A DNA stretch of 64,000 bases from Vicinamibacterales bacterium. GTDB taxonomy: Bacteria > Acidobacteriota > Vicinamibacteria > Vicinamibacterales > UBA8438. The stretch is taken from contig CALLXD010000018.1 of NCBI GenBank assembly GCA_937766455.1, positions 1 to 64,000 of the forward strand. The letters run 5' to 3'. Under the pieces are notes generated by a model. It saw only the letters and a list, made by a program, of their open reading frames with translations, was not told the DNA's origin and searched no databases. The stretch's first letter is position 1. The number at the start of each line of letters is the position of its first letter. Positions 28,907 through 36,831 of the stretch are shown piece by piece. A program made the position numbers and the translations under genes.

Positions 28907-29817
28907 GTGGAAGACAGACAAGCAATGGCCACGACGACTAGTTCCGCGGCCCCCCCGCGACCAGAGACCCTGTCGTCGCGCCGTCCTTCATCCAGTCGGC
29001 GTGGCGGGTCTACGACCTGTCTCTCGGTCAGATGCTCTGGTCCCGGCGAACCGTGTTCATGGCGTTGGTGGTCGGTGGGCCCGTTGTCGTCGCGATCATC
29101 GTGCGCGCGCTCGTGGGTATGGATCTCTTGTCGGGGCGTGGCATGGTCGATGGCCGCCCGATCACCGTGGACGGACCGATCATCTTCGGGTTGATGATCT
29201 GGGGATTTTATCTGCGGTTCGCGGTGCCGCTGCTCGGGGTGTTCTACGGCACCGCCCTCATTGCCGACGAGGTCGAGGACAAGACCATCACATACCTGTT
29301 CACGCGCCCGTTGTCGCGGGGCGCCGTGCTGGTCGGCAAGTATCTGGCGTATTTGGTGAGCACCGGCCTGGTGGTGTTGCCTTCGGTGATGCTGGTGTTC
29401 TTTCTGGTCGTGCCGGTACTTGGCGGCGAGATCGGGTCGGCCTTTCCGAGCTTGGTGACGGATCTGGCGCTGCTGGCCCTTGGGTTGGCGGTCTACGGTG
29501 CGCTGTTCGCGCTGGTCGGCGCCTGGTTCAAGCGGCCGCTGCTGACAGGACTGGTGTTCATCTTCGGGTGGGAACCGATCGTGGTGGTCGTGCCGGGCTA
29601 CATGAAGCGGTTGACCGTTTCGTACTATCTGCAGGGGTTGGTGCCGCATGCCATGCCGCAGGAGGGGCTCGTCTCGACGATTCTCAGCATCCTGCAGGCG
29701 AATGAGGTGTTCCCGTCAGCGGCGATGAGCGTGCTTGGCCTCGGTGCCATTCTGGTGGGTGGTCTGGGCTTGGCCACCTGGCTGGTGGAACGTCGCGAAT
29801 ATGTGCTCGAGCAATGA
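28907..29817 (+). CDS. ABC transporter permease (second pair, one frameshift)
   Basis: An ABC-2-type permease of about 303 residues. The first codons from GTG 28907 (or ATG 28925) run into a C7 tract at 28951-28957, where the frame breaks. Correcting it gives APSFIQSAWRVYDLSLGQML, leading into LWSRRTVFMALVVGGPVVVA and five further membrane segments. GTALIADEVEDKTITYLFTR-PLSRGAVLVGKYLAY parallels the equivalent stretch of the first permease. The C-terminus LATWLVERREYVLEQ is intact. The break is very likely a homopolymer error. Confidence 0.82.
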
Positions 29818-29851
29818 GCCGTCTGGAGGAACTTTTACGCGCCGTAGCCGG

Positions 29852-29857
29852 TATAAT
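29852..29857 (+). promoter_or_regulatory. Candidate -10 box TATAAT
   Basis: A consensus TATAAT lies 52 bases before the ATG at 29909, between the ABC operon and the next gene. The -35 position holds only a weak GAACTT-like hexamer. It would give the secreted-protein gene its own promoter. Confidence 0.45.
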
Positions 29858-29908
29858 TTGGTACCGACCGTTGGCGCCGCGAGCGCGCCGAACGGTGCAG
29901 AGAACCTG

Positions 29909-30871
29909 ATGACGCGTCAGACCCGTTTTTTCGTGCTCGGAGCGGGCGGATTGCTCGTCGTGGGCCTATGTACTGGCCTGTTTGCGTACGTGAATCGCGA
30001 GGCCGCCCTGGCCGTGTCCGGCGCTGGGCCGATCGAGCTGCGCTACGTGCCAGCCAACGCGTCCGTGGTCGGCTACGCGAACATTCGGGAGGTCATGCTC
30101 TCGGATGTCCGCGAGCGAATCCGCAACCTGGCGCCGGACGGCGTCGGGGAAAATGAGCTAGAGACACAGCTCGGGCTCGACGTTGAGCTGGATATTGACC
30201 ACATGGTCGCGTTTCTGGCCCCGAGCGAGGACGATCGACCCGCCGGGCTTGCCTTGTTCCGTGGGCGCTTCGACACCGCTCGCCTCGAAGGGGTGGCGCG
30301 CGGCCGCGGCGCTACGGTCGAAACCTACGAAGGAAAGCGACTGGTGAGCGTCGAGGCCGGTGACGCCGGCTCCCTGGCGATGGTGTTCATGGAACCTGGG
30401 TTGGTCGCGGTGGGGGATCTGTCGACCGTCCAACAAGCGATTTCTCGCGGGTTGCAGGCGGCGGACGTGACCTCAAATCCAGACATGATGGCATTGCTTG
30501 AGCTGGTCGAAGACGACAGCAATGCCTGGGCCGTCGGTCAGTTCGGCGACCTCAGCGCTCTCGGCTTCCTCCCCGATGACGTGTCGTCTCAGATGCCCGC
30601 GGTGTCTGCGTTCGCCGTCAGCGGTCGCGTCACCGATGGTGTCACTGGTTCGCTCTCTATAGAAGGTCGTGATGAGGAAGCCGGACAGAACCTGCGCGAT
30701 GTACTTCGCGGGTTCCTGGCGCTCGCGACCATGCAGACGAACGATCGTCCTGAACTGCAGACGATGCTTGAGTCGTTGCAGCTCAGCGGGGTCGGTGCCT
30801 ACGCGACCCTGTCCTTCTGGATCCCCTCTGACGCGCTCGACCTGATCCTGTCGTCATCCGACGAGTCGTAG
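29909..30871 (+). CDS. Membrane-anchored exported protein, unknown function
   Basis: A 320-residue protein with an N-terminal membrane anchor (FFVLGAGGLLVVGLCTGLFAYV). The long extracytoplasmic part is acidic and alternates beta and helix. Repeated features are LRYVPANASVVGYANIREVM, LALFRGRFDTARLEG, VSVEAGDAGSLAMVFMEPGLVAVGD and WAVGQFGDLSALGFLP, as in Acidobacteria exported proteins that resemble DUF3352. No catalytic motif is seen. It follows the ABC operon but has its own -10-like box, so a link to the exporter is only contextual. Confidence 0.6.
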   Translation: MTRQTRFFVLGAGGLLVVGLCTGLFAYVNREAALAVSGAGPIELRYVPANASVVGYANIREVMLSDVRERIRNLAPDGVGENELETQLGLDVELDIDHMVAFLAPSEDDRPAGLALFRGRFDTARLEGVARGRGATVETYEGKRLVSVEAGDAGSLAMVFMEPGLVAVGDLSTVQQAISRGLQAADVTSNPDMMALLELVEDDSNAWAVGQFGDLSALGFLPDDVSSQMPAVSAFAVSGRVTDGVTGSLSIEGRDEEAGQNLRDVLRGFLALATMQTNDRPELQTMLESLQLSGVGAYATLSFWIPSDALDLILSSSDES

Positions 30872-30900
30872 CCCACCCGCCGAGAATCGGCCCCCGCCCA

Positions 30901-31002
30901 CCGGTGGTGCGGTGCAGGTCCGCGTCGCACCGAGACCGTGCGGTGGCAATCTCGGATTCAGTGCCGGTCGGGTGCCGCAGGACTCGTCCCAGTTGCGGCT
31001 AG
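30901..31002 (-). repeat. Palindromic CTAG-ended element, diverged copy C
   Basis: Read from the CTAG at 31002-30999 inward on the minus strand, the first 48 bases from TAG align without gaps to the left end of copy A, with 34 matches. The region around GTCGCACCGAGACC (30923-30936) is identical to copy B. The middle of the full-length element is missing. The CTAG terminus supplies the TAG stop codon of the PilZ gene. Confidence 0.65.
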
Positions 31003-31343
31003 TCCCACTTGGTGCCACGCAGTTCTGCGAGAAGGCCGTTGATGGCGTCGATGACTGCGTCGGATGGTTCAATAAACTCGATTTCGCTCTGGTAGGTGAG
31101 ACGACCGCCCTCGATCTGGGTGATGCGTGAATGTACGACCTGCGCAGTGGCCATGACCGGCGTGGAGCCCAATGACAACCTGAGATCATGGGATGAGTCG
31201 ACCGACAGGGGAAAGGTGGTTTCCACCAATGCGCCGGAGAGCGAGATTTCGGTGAGCGTCAAGGGCTGGTAGACCAGCACCTCGCCCCGGAGGTCGCCCG
31301 CGATCGTGACTCGCTCGTGCGCGCGGCGGTCAGCATCCGACAT
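30999..31343 (-). CDS. PilZ-domain protein
   Basis: A 114-residue single PilZ domain. The c-di-GMP-binding N-terminal arginine motif is visible as DRRAHERVTI (RxxxR). The second motif, normally DxSxxG, appears as EISLSGALVET, with Glu for Asp. A beta-barrel core follows (LSLGSTPVMATAQVVHS, YQSEIEFIE). The frame is open further upstream, but the ATG at 31343 (or 31355) starts directly before the domain. It may be a c-di-GMP receptor, and the window also holds a GGDEF gene. Its TAG stop lies in the terminus of a repeat element. Confidence 0.8.
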   Translation of the reverse strand: MSDADRRAHERVTIAGDLRGEVLVYQPLTLTEISLSGALVETTFPLSVDSSHDLRLSLGSTPVMATAQVVHSRITQIEGGRLTYQSEIEFIEPSDAVIDAINGLLAELRGTKWD

Positions 31344-31397
31344 GGGCGCCAACATAGCACACGGCGGCGCCGGTCTCGGTGCCGCTACCGAGCATTT

Positions 31398-31406
31398 TGT
31401 TATGAT
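31398..31406 (+). promoter_or_regulatory. Extended -10 promoter before hbd
   Basis: TGTTATGAT is an extended -10 (TGn followed by TATGAT), 82 bases before the ATG of the dehydrogenase gene and just upstream of a run of four closely packed or overlapping genes. No good -35 is present, as is usual with extended -10 promoters. Confidence 0.45.
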
Positions 31407-31487
31407 CCATGGTTCACCGCCACGAGGTAGGTGACGCCCGGTGGATACGGACGTCGCGGCCGGGGCGTGAGCGGACGGAAGGAGACG

Positions 31488-32348
31488 ATGGCGGACGACA
31501 CGAAAATACGGGGAGTCGGCGTGCTGGGTTGCGGGTTGATGGGCTCGGGTATCGCCCAGGTGTGTGCCCAGGCGGGGTATCGCACCGTCGTCCGCGAGGT
31601 CGATCAGGCCAGAGTCGAGGGGGGATTGGGTCGCATCGAGCAATTTCTCGAGAACGGGGTCGCGCGCAAGAAGCTCACGGCGGAGGCGCGTGACAGCACG
31701 ATGGGACGTCTGAGCGGTTCCACGTCGGTGGACGCTCTCGCCGATTGTGATCTGATCATCGAAGCGATCGTGGAGAACGTGGACGCCAAGCGGGCCGTGT
31801 TTTCGGAGGTCGAGGCGGTCGTCGGTCCAGACACGGTGTTCTGTTCCAACACGTCCTCGGTGTGCATCACCGAGCTGGCGGCGGCGACCAGGCGGCCTGA
31901 CAAGTTCGCGGGGCTACATTTCTTCAGCCCGGTGCCGATCATGAACCTGGTCGAGGTGATTCGGGGGCTGACCACGACCGACGACACCTACCGACGTGTC
32001 TTCGACTTCGCCGGTTCACTGGGTAAACAACCGGTCACCGCTCCAGACCGTCCGGGGTTCATTGTGAATCGATTGCTCATCCCGTATCTGCTCAGCGCGG
32101 TCAAAGCCTTTGAGAGTGGCTGTGGCACGTTGGAGGATATGGATACGGCGATGACGCTGGGGTGCGGGCACCCCATGGGACCATTCACGCTGCTCGACTT
32201 CGTCGGGTTGGACACGACGTACTACATCGCGAACATCATGTTTGAGGAGTTCCGAGATGCCGCCTACGCCCCGCCACCGCTGTTGAAGCGGATGGTGTTG
32301 GCTGGACGGTTGGGACGTAAGAGCGGTCATGGCTTCTATCAGTACTGA
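31488..32348 (+). CDS. 3-hydroxyacyl-CoA (3-hydroxybutyryl-CoA) dehydrogenase
   Basis: A 286-residue NAD-dependent dehydrogenase. The Rossmann motif is [14 protein letters not shown] at the N-terminus. [20 protein letters not shown] and [11 protein letters not shown] follow. The catalytic His lies in [17 protein letters not shown], and the C-terminal helical domain contains [33 protein letters not shown] and [10 protein letters not shown]. It is intact and of family length. AAGGAG precedes ATG 31488. It overlaps folE by 20 bases, so the two are co-transcribed. It acts in fatty-acid or butyryl-CoA metabolism. Confidence 0.92.
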   Translation: MADDTKIRGVGVLGCGLMGSGIAQVCAQAGYRTVVREVDQARVEGGLGRIEQFLENGVARKKLTAEARDSTMGRLSGSTSVDALADCDLIIEAIVENVDAKRAVFSEVEAVVGPDTVFCSNTSSVCITELAAATRRPDKFAGLHFFSPVPIMNLVEVIRGLTTTDDTYRRVFDFAGSLGKQPVTAPDRPGFIVNRLLIPYLLSAVKAFESGCGTLEDMDTAMTLGCGHPMGPFTLLDFVGLDTTYYIANIMFEEFRDAAYAPPPLLKRMVLAGRLGRKSGHGFYQY

Positions 32349-33006
32349 GGAACGCGTTCCGGCACCCGTCGATACGGATTTGGACCCGAGCGCCGAAAGG
32401 GTCCAGGCGGCGATGCGGTCCGTGCTCGTGGAATTGGGCGAAGACCCCACGCGTGAGGGGCTGGCGCAGACCCCTCTTCGGGTCGACAAGGCGCTTCGAT
32501 TCTTGACCAGCGGCTACGAGCAGGATATCGACGCTGTCATTAACAACGCCTTGTTCACCGTTGACTACAGCGAGATGGTCATCGTCAAGGACATCGATTT
32601 CTACAGTTTGTGCGAGCATCATTTGCTGCCGTTTTTTGGGCGCTGCCATGTGGCCTACCTCCCGCGTGACAAGGTCATCGGGTTGAGCAAGCTCCCCCGG
32701 ATTGTTGAGGTCTTCAGCCGGCGGCTCCAGGTGCAGGAGCGGCTCACGAACCAGATCGCTGAGACGATCGCGGATAAGTTGGATCCGCTCGGAGTGGCCG
32801 TGGTGGTCGAGGCGTCACATTTGTGTATGCGGATGCGAGGCGTGCAAAAACAGAATTCAACCGCCATGACCAGCGCCATGCGCGGGGTGTTTCGGACCGA
32901 CGCGCGCACGCGCATGGAGTTCATGGACTTGCTGCGGCCAGGGAGCAGCGGCGCGGGGGGCATGCGTGCCGCAACGACGTTTGAGCACGATGACGACCTC
33001 TTCTAG
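32329..33006 (+). CDS. folE: GTP cyclohydrolase I
   Basis: The first enzyme of folate/tetrahydrobiopterin synthesis, forming 7,8-dihydroneopterin triphosphate from GTP; 225 residues. Zn ligands are C95 and H98 in [14 protein letters not shown] and C166 in [51 protein letters not shown] and [12 protein letters not shown] are the family core. The start overlaps the end of the dehydrogenase gene, and its end overlaps the next gene, so it sits inside a tight operon. Confidence 0.95.
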   Translation: MASISTEERVPAPVDTDLDPSAERVQAAMRSVLVELGEDPTREGLAQTPLRVDKALRFLTSGYEQDIDAVINNALFTVDYSEMVIVKDIDFYSLCEHHLLPFFGRCHVAYLPRDKVIGLSKLPRIVEVFSRRLQVQERLTNQIAETIADKLDPLGVAVVVEASHLCMRMRGVQKQNSTAMTSAMRGVFRTDARTRMEFMDLLRPGSSGAGGMRAATTFEHDDDLF

Positions 33007-33619
33007 GGCGGGTCGGCGAGGCGTGGGCCGGCTCGGACTGGTCGGGCTGTGCCTGCTGCTCGGTGCGGCGACGGGGGCATCGGCGCAGGCGACGCGGGTC
33101 GAGCCTGCGGAGTTTCGTTGTCCGTCGGTGCTGGGCGTTGGTATTGACACGGGCCGTATCTACTGCGACGTGCTGATTGGCGAGGAGGTAGCCGATGGGA
33201 TCATCGTGGTGATCCCTCCCCACCGCGGTCCGGCGACGGTCACATTCGCGCTCCATGGTCGTCATACCTACTCCGAGGATGAAGTGGCGCGCGGGCGCGG
33301 CTACGCGCGCTATCTCGTGAGCACCGTGGTGGCCACCACGGAGCTCGTGCTGTCGCGGCCGATGGTCCTGGCCGAGTTTCGGTCGGAGGCCGATCTCGCC
33401 GACCGCATTGGCGGCGGTGCGGGTCCTGGTGGCGTCAAAGCGGTAGCCCCGGTCGCCACGGAGGGCATTCGTGTGACCGTCGAAGAGGATGTGACGGAGA
33501 TCAGCATCGTTGGAATTGAGCTGGACGTGCAGCGCCGTGATGGTCGGGAGCAATTTACGTCGACGGGCCGTCCGATCGCGGTGATCAGCGACGTGCAAGT
33601 GGAGTATCGAGCGAGATGA
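32990..33619 (+). CDS. Secreted protein of unknown function
   Basis: A 209-residue protein. A twin-Arg-like basic start ([15 protein letters not shown]) and hydrophobic stretch ([17 protein letters not shown]) form a signal peptide of about 35 residues. The mature part is beta-rich, with one Cys pair (FRCPSV, IYCDVL) that could form a disulfide. No known domain was recognised. It overlaps both folE and the next gene, so it is translated within the hbd-folE-ypdA operon. Confidence 0.65.
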   Translation: MTTSSRAGRRGVGRLGLVGLCLLLGAATGASAQATRVEPAEFRCPSVLGVGIDTGRIYCDVLIGEEVADGIIVVIPPHRGPATVTFALHGRHTYSEDEVARGRGYARYLVSTVVATTELVLSRPMVLAEFRSEADLADRIGGGAGPGGVKAVAPVATEGIRVTVEEDVTEISIVGIELDVQRRDGREQFTSTGRPIAVISDVQVEYRAR

Positions 33620-34677
33620 GTCAGGGAAGTGCCGTGCAATCGGTCCGGGATGTCATTGTCGTCGGGGCGGGGCCAGCGGGCCTGGCCAGCGCCATCGCTG
33701 CCACGCAGGCTGGACTCGATTGTGAGGTGATCGAGCGTGGCGCTGTGGTCAACTCGATCTTGCACTTCCCGACGCACATGGGGTTCTTCACCACGCCGGA
33801 GCTGCTTGAGATTGGGGGGCTCCCGTTCGTGACCCCGTATCAGAAGCCGACGCGCGACGAGGCCCTTCGGTACTATCGGCGGGCCGTGGATACCTACGAT
33901 CTGAAGGTGGACCTCGGGCACGACGTCGAGGCCATTCAGCGCGTGGAGGACGAGGCGGGCCACCCGCTGTTGGCGGTGGATACGCGGCATCCGTTGACGG
34001 GGACGTGTCGGCGGCGCGCGCGGACGGTGGTGGTGGCGGTCGGCGCCTACGAGTGTCCAAACATGCTCCGTGTGCCGGGCGAGGACCGACCGCACGTGTC
34101 GCACTACTACACCGAGGCGCATCCGTACTACCGCAAACGGGTCGTCATCGTCGGGGGAAAGAACTCGGCGGCCGAAGCCGCTCTGGAACTCTACCGATCA
34201 GGGGCGCAGGTGACGCTGATACACCGACATGCCGAATTGGGCAGCGGGATCAAGTATTGGGTACGGCCAGATGTTGAGAATCGCATCAAGGAAGGTTCGG
34301 TCGAAGCGCTGTTCGAAACGCGCGTGGTCGAGATTCACGAGGCAGATGTGGTGGTGGAGGATGCCGCCGGACGCCGGACGCTGCCCGCCGACGCCGTCTT
34401 TCTTCTGACCGGCTATCATCCTGACACGTCGATGCTCAAACGCTTTGGTATCGACGTGGATGCGACGACGATGGTGCCGTCCCACGAGCCGGACACCTAC
34501 GAGACCAACGTCCCCAACCTGTTTGTCGCCGGACAGGTGATTTCAGGGATCCACAGCGGGCTGATCTTCATTGAGAATGGACGTTTCCATGGGGAGCGCG
34601 TCATAAAAGAGATCGTCCAACGTCTGGCCGCTGATCGCGCCCCGAGTCGCGGCGAGCCTGTTGGCACGTCAGACTGA
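33616..34677 (+). CDS. YpdA-like NAD(P)H:thiol disulfide reductase
   Basis: A 353-residue flavoprotein of the YpdA (putative bacillithiol disulfide reductase) group. The FAD site is VVGAGPAGLASAIAATQAGLD at residues 14-34, and the NADPH site is VVIVGGKNSAAEAALELYRSG in the middle. LFVAGQVISGIHSGLIFIENG carries the C-terminal FAD contact. There is no CxxC dithiol, which fits YpdA rather than thioredoxin reductase. Bacillithiol synthesis genes are not in the window, so the substrate is open. It begins inside the end of the preceding gene (ATGA). Confidence 0.85.
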   Translation: MSQGSAVQSVRDVIVVGAGPAGLASAIAATQAGLDCEVIERGAVVNSILHFPTHMGFFTTPELLEIGGLPFVTPYQKPTRDEALRYYRRAVDTYDLKVDLGHDVEAIQRVEDEAGHPLLAVDTRHPLTGTCRRRARTVVVAVGAYECPNMLRVPGEDRPHVSHYYTEAHPYYRKRVVIVGGKNSAAEAALELYRSGAQVTLIHRHAELGSGIKYWVRPDVENRIKEGSVEALFETRVVEIHEADVVVEDAAGRRTLPADAVFLLTGYHPDTSMLKRFGIDVDATTMVPSHEPDTYETNVPNLFVAGQVISGIHSGLIFIENGRFHGERVIKEIVQRLAADRAPSRGEPVGTSD

Positions 34678-34707
34678 GGCGCGCCGAAGGATGCGCCCGT
34701 CGGCTTG

Positions 34708-35334
34708 CTACTGTAAGCCCAGACCGGCCAGGGGCTGCGTCGTCAGTGCCCGCATCTCGATCAGCTCGATGAGCGCACGCGACCGTTGCGCGATGTCGTC
34801 CCGCTCCAACAGCGCCTGCTTTTCCACTGGGTCCAGATCCAGGTACTGCGCCAGCGTGTTGATGAGGTCTTCGTCGTGCATGTCCCCCGGCACGATCGCC
34901 TCTCCTGTGGCGGTTTCCAATCGGTCTCCCAAAAGGTCTTCAAGCGTGGAGCGAGCGGCGCGGACGTCCTGACGGATGGTATCCGTCAGCGGCTCCGGTA
35001 AAGGCTCGACGTGTGCTCGCCGATACTGCCGGTCCTGTTGTTCCCAGCCAACGCGAAAGCGCTCCAGGCCGCGCAACACAATATTCGAGCGGCCGTCCGG
35101 CAGGGTCTCGGCGTGGCTGATGAGTCCGGCGCACCCGATCGAATAGACCGCCGGCGCCTCAATCGACGGCTCCTGATGCTCCTTGGTCAGCACCATCCCG
35201 ATGATCCGGTCGCCGCGCAGCGCGTCCGTGAGCATCTGACGGTACCGCGGCTCGAAGATGTGCAGGGGCAGGAACACCGAGGGGAACAAGACGACGTTCG
35301 GCAGCGGGAAGATAGGGATGATGGCGGGAAGCAT
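34708..35334 (-). CDS. LON N-terminal (substrate-binding) domain protein
   Basis: A 208-residue stand-alone LON-N domain without ATPase or protease. MLPAIIPIFPLPNVVLFP, LPLHIFEPRYRQMLTDAL, GRSNIVLRGLERFRV and the C-terminal helices (LLERDDIAQRSRALIELIEM) are the family signature. The ATG at 35334 directly before the domain is chosen over an upstream one. It converges with ypdA. Such proteins are widespread and poorly characterised; a substrate-recognition role is assumed by analogy with Lon. Confidence 0.85.
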   Translation of the reverse strand: MLPAIIPIFPLPNVVLFPSVFLPLHIFEPRYRQMLTDALRGDRIIGMVLTKEHQEPSIEAPAVYSIGCAGLISHAETLPDGRSNIVLRGLERFRVGWEQQDRQYRRAHVEPLPEPLTDTIRQDVRAARSTLEDLLGDRLETATGEAIVPGDMHDEDLINTLAQYLDLDPVEKQALLERDDIAQRSRALIELIEMRALTTQPLAGLGLQ

Positions 35335-35388
35335 GACTAAGGATGGGGCCGCGCTCAAAACCCCCACGCGAGCGTCTTGGACGGCTGG

Positions 35389-36693
35389 TCAGTGGACCGT
35401 TCGGGTCTTCCTGTCCATGATAGTCCGTCAGCACGTACTGTCCGAGCGTGAAGCGGCGTCGTGAAGTAGGCCTTCCCGCGGCACATCTGCGGCGACGCGC
35501 TTCGGACGAAACGCCACCAGGTCCTGGTCCTGCGCCAGCATGAACGTGTTGATCAAGATCCCGGCCTTTTCGGCAGTTGAGCCACCTCCGCGAATGTCTC
35601 GGCGACGACCCACGGGTCGAGCCCGAAGGCGTTGCTGGTAGATCTCGCCGTCGGCCCGGGTCAACGCCGACGGCTTGCCGTCCGTGATCATGACGATCTG
35701 GCGCATGTCCTTCCTGCTGCCGCTCCAGGATCCGCCGCGCCAGCCGGAGCCCAGCGCGCGTGTTCGTGTAGTGCGGCCCGACCCGCACCCGCCCGAGCTG
35801 CTCGCAGCGGAATCTCTTCGGCGGAGTCGTGGAACAAGACCACCGCGTAGAGCGTGTCACCCGGATACTGGCGTCCGAATGAGGTGCGACGAGCGCCAGG
35901 GCCACTTGCGTTTGGCCGGCGTGAACCGGTCCTCCCCGTACAGGATCATGCTGTGACTGCAGTCGAGCATGATGCACCGTGGCGCAGGCGCTCTGGTATT
36001 CGCTCTTGCGCGACCATCAGGTCCTGGTACTCCACGTCGATGCCAGGACCGGCGATGGCGTCCGGTCCCATGCGTCGGACCGCGTTCAGGATCGTCGCGC
36101 TTGAATCCAGGTTGAGGGTGTCGCCGAATGCATACGGCTTCGGGGGCGCCGCTGGCCTCGACGCCGGTCGCCAGGTCACGCGTGTCATGCCGGCCAAGGC
36201 TGCTGCGTCCGACTGACCCGAGCAGGTCCCGCAGGGCTCGGTATCCAAGAAAATCGAGTCCCTTGTCGGTGACCTCGAAGCGCATCGGTCCGTCCGGTCC
36301 GTCACCGTCGCCCTGTCCCTCGCGCCGGCGCCGCTCGGCGTCCAGGTCGGGGTGGCGTGTGATGTAACCCTGCTGCGCCATCTGTTCGATGAGGCGCTGC
36401 GCCAACTGCTCAAGTTTGGACGCGCCGTCGCCGTCGGCGGCGTCACCCAGCAACTGCGAGATGGCGTCGCTCGACAGCAGCCCGCCGTTCAGGAGCGCCT
36501 CGAGCATGGCGTCGTGCAGGTCCTGCTCCGGACGCTGGTCGCTGGCGTCTGTCGGGTCATCCGGGTCGCGCGCGTCACCCGCCGGACTGCCAAAACCGCT
36601 CGCAAGCAGCAATCGCGACAGTTTGGAGACGAGTTCCTCGATGTCGATGTCCTCGAGGTCGTCGCCCGTGTATCGCGTATACGTGTATTTCAT
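35389..36693 (-). CDS. VWA-domain protein partnered with MoxR-type AAA (many frameshifts)
   Basis: About 435 codons. An acidic N-terminal part (MKYTYTRYTGDDLEDIDIEE, HDAMLEALLNGGLLSSDAISQLL, RFEVTDKGLDFLGYRALRDLL) leads to a von Willebrand A domain. The MIDAS motif is MLDCSHSMILYG, followed by DRFTPAK, VVLFHDSAEEIPL-like and GPYHTN-like pieces, IVMITDGKPSALT, INTFMLA, and the end YVLTDY plus MDRKTRTVH (TGA 35389-35391). The pieces lie in all three frames, with at least six breaks between 36140 and 35410. None of the expected blocks is missing, so errors are likely. It forms a pair with the AAA gene directly upstream. Confidence 0.72.
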
Positions 36694-36831
36694 TCAGTTG
36701 TAGTACTTCTTCTTGCCCTGCGGAATGCGCATGTCCGCGTCAACCGGCTGCTGCGATGTCGGTCAGTTGTAGTATTTCTTCTTACCTTGCGGAATCCGCA
36801 TGTCCGCGTCAAACAGCTGTTCCGCCGTCTG
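36694..36831. repeat. 69-bp tandem duplication of the 3' end of the AAA gene
   Basis: Two copies, 36694-36762 and 36763-36831, lie exactly 69 bases apart and in the same frame. On the minus strand both encode DADMRIPQGKKKYYN followed by TGA. They differ at scattered, mostly synonymous positions and in the first few codons (TSQTAEQLF versus TSQQPV). The first copy is the true end of the AAA gene; the second lies after its stop and ends directly before the ATG of the VWA gene. Confidence 0.85.
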
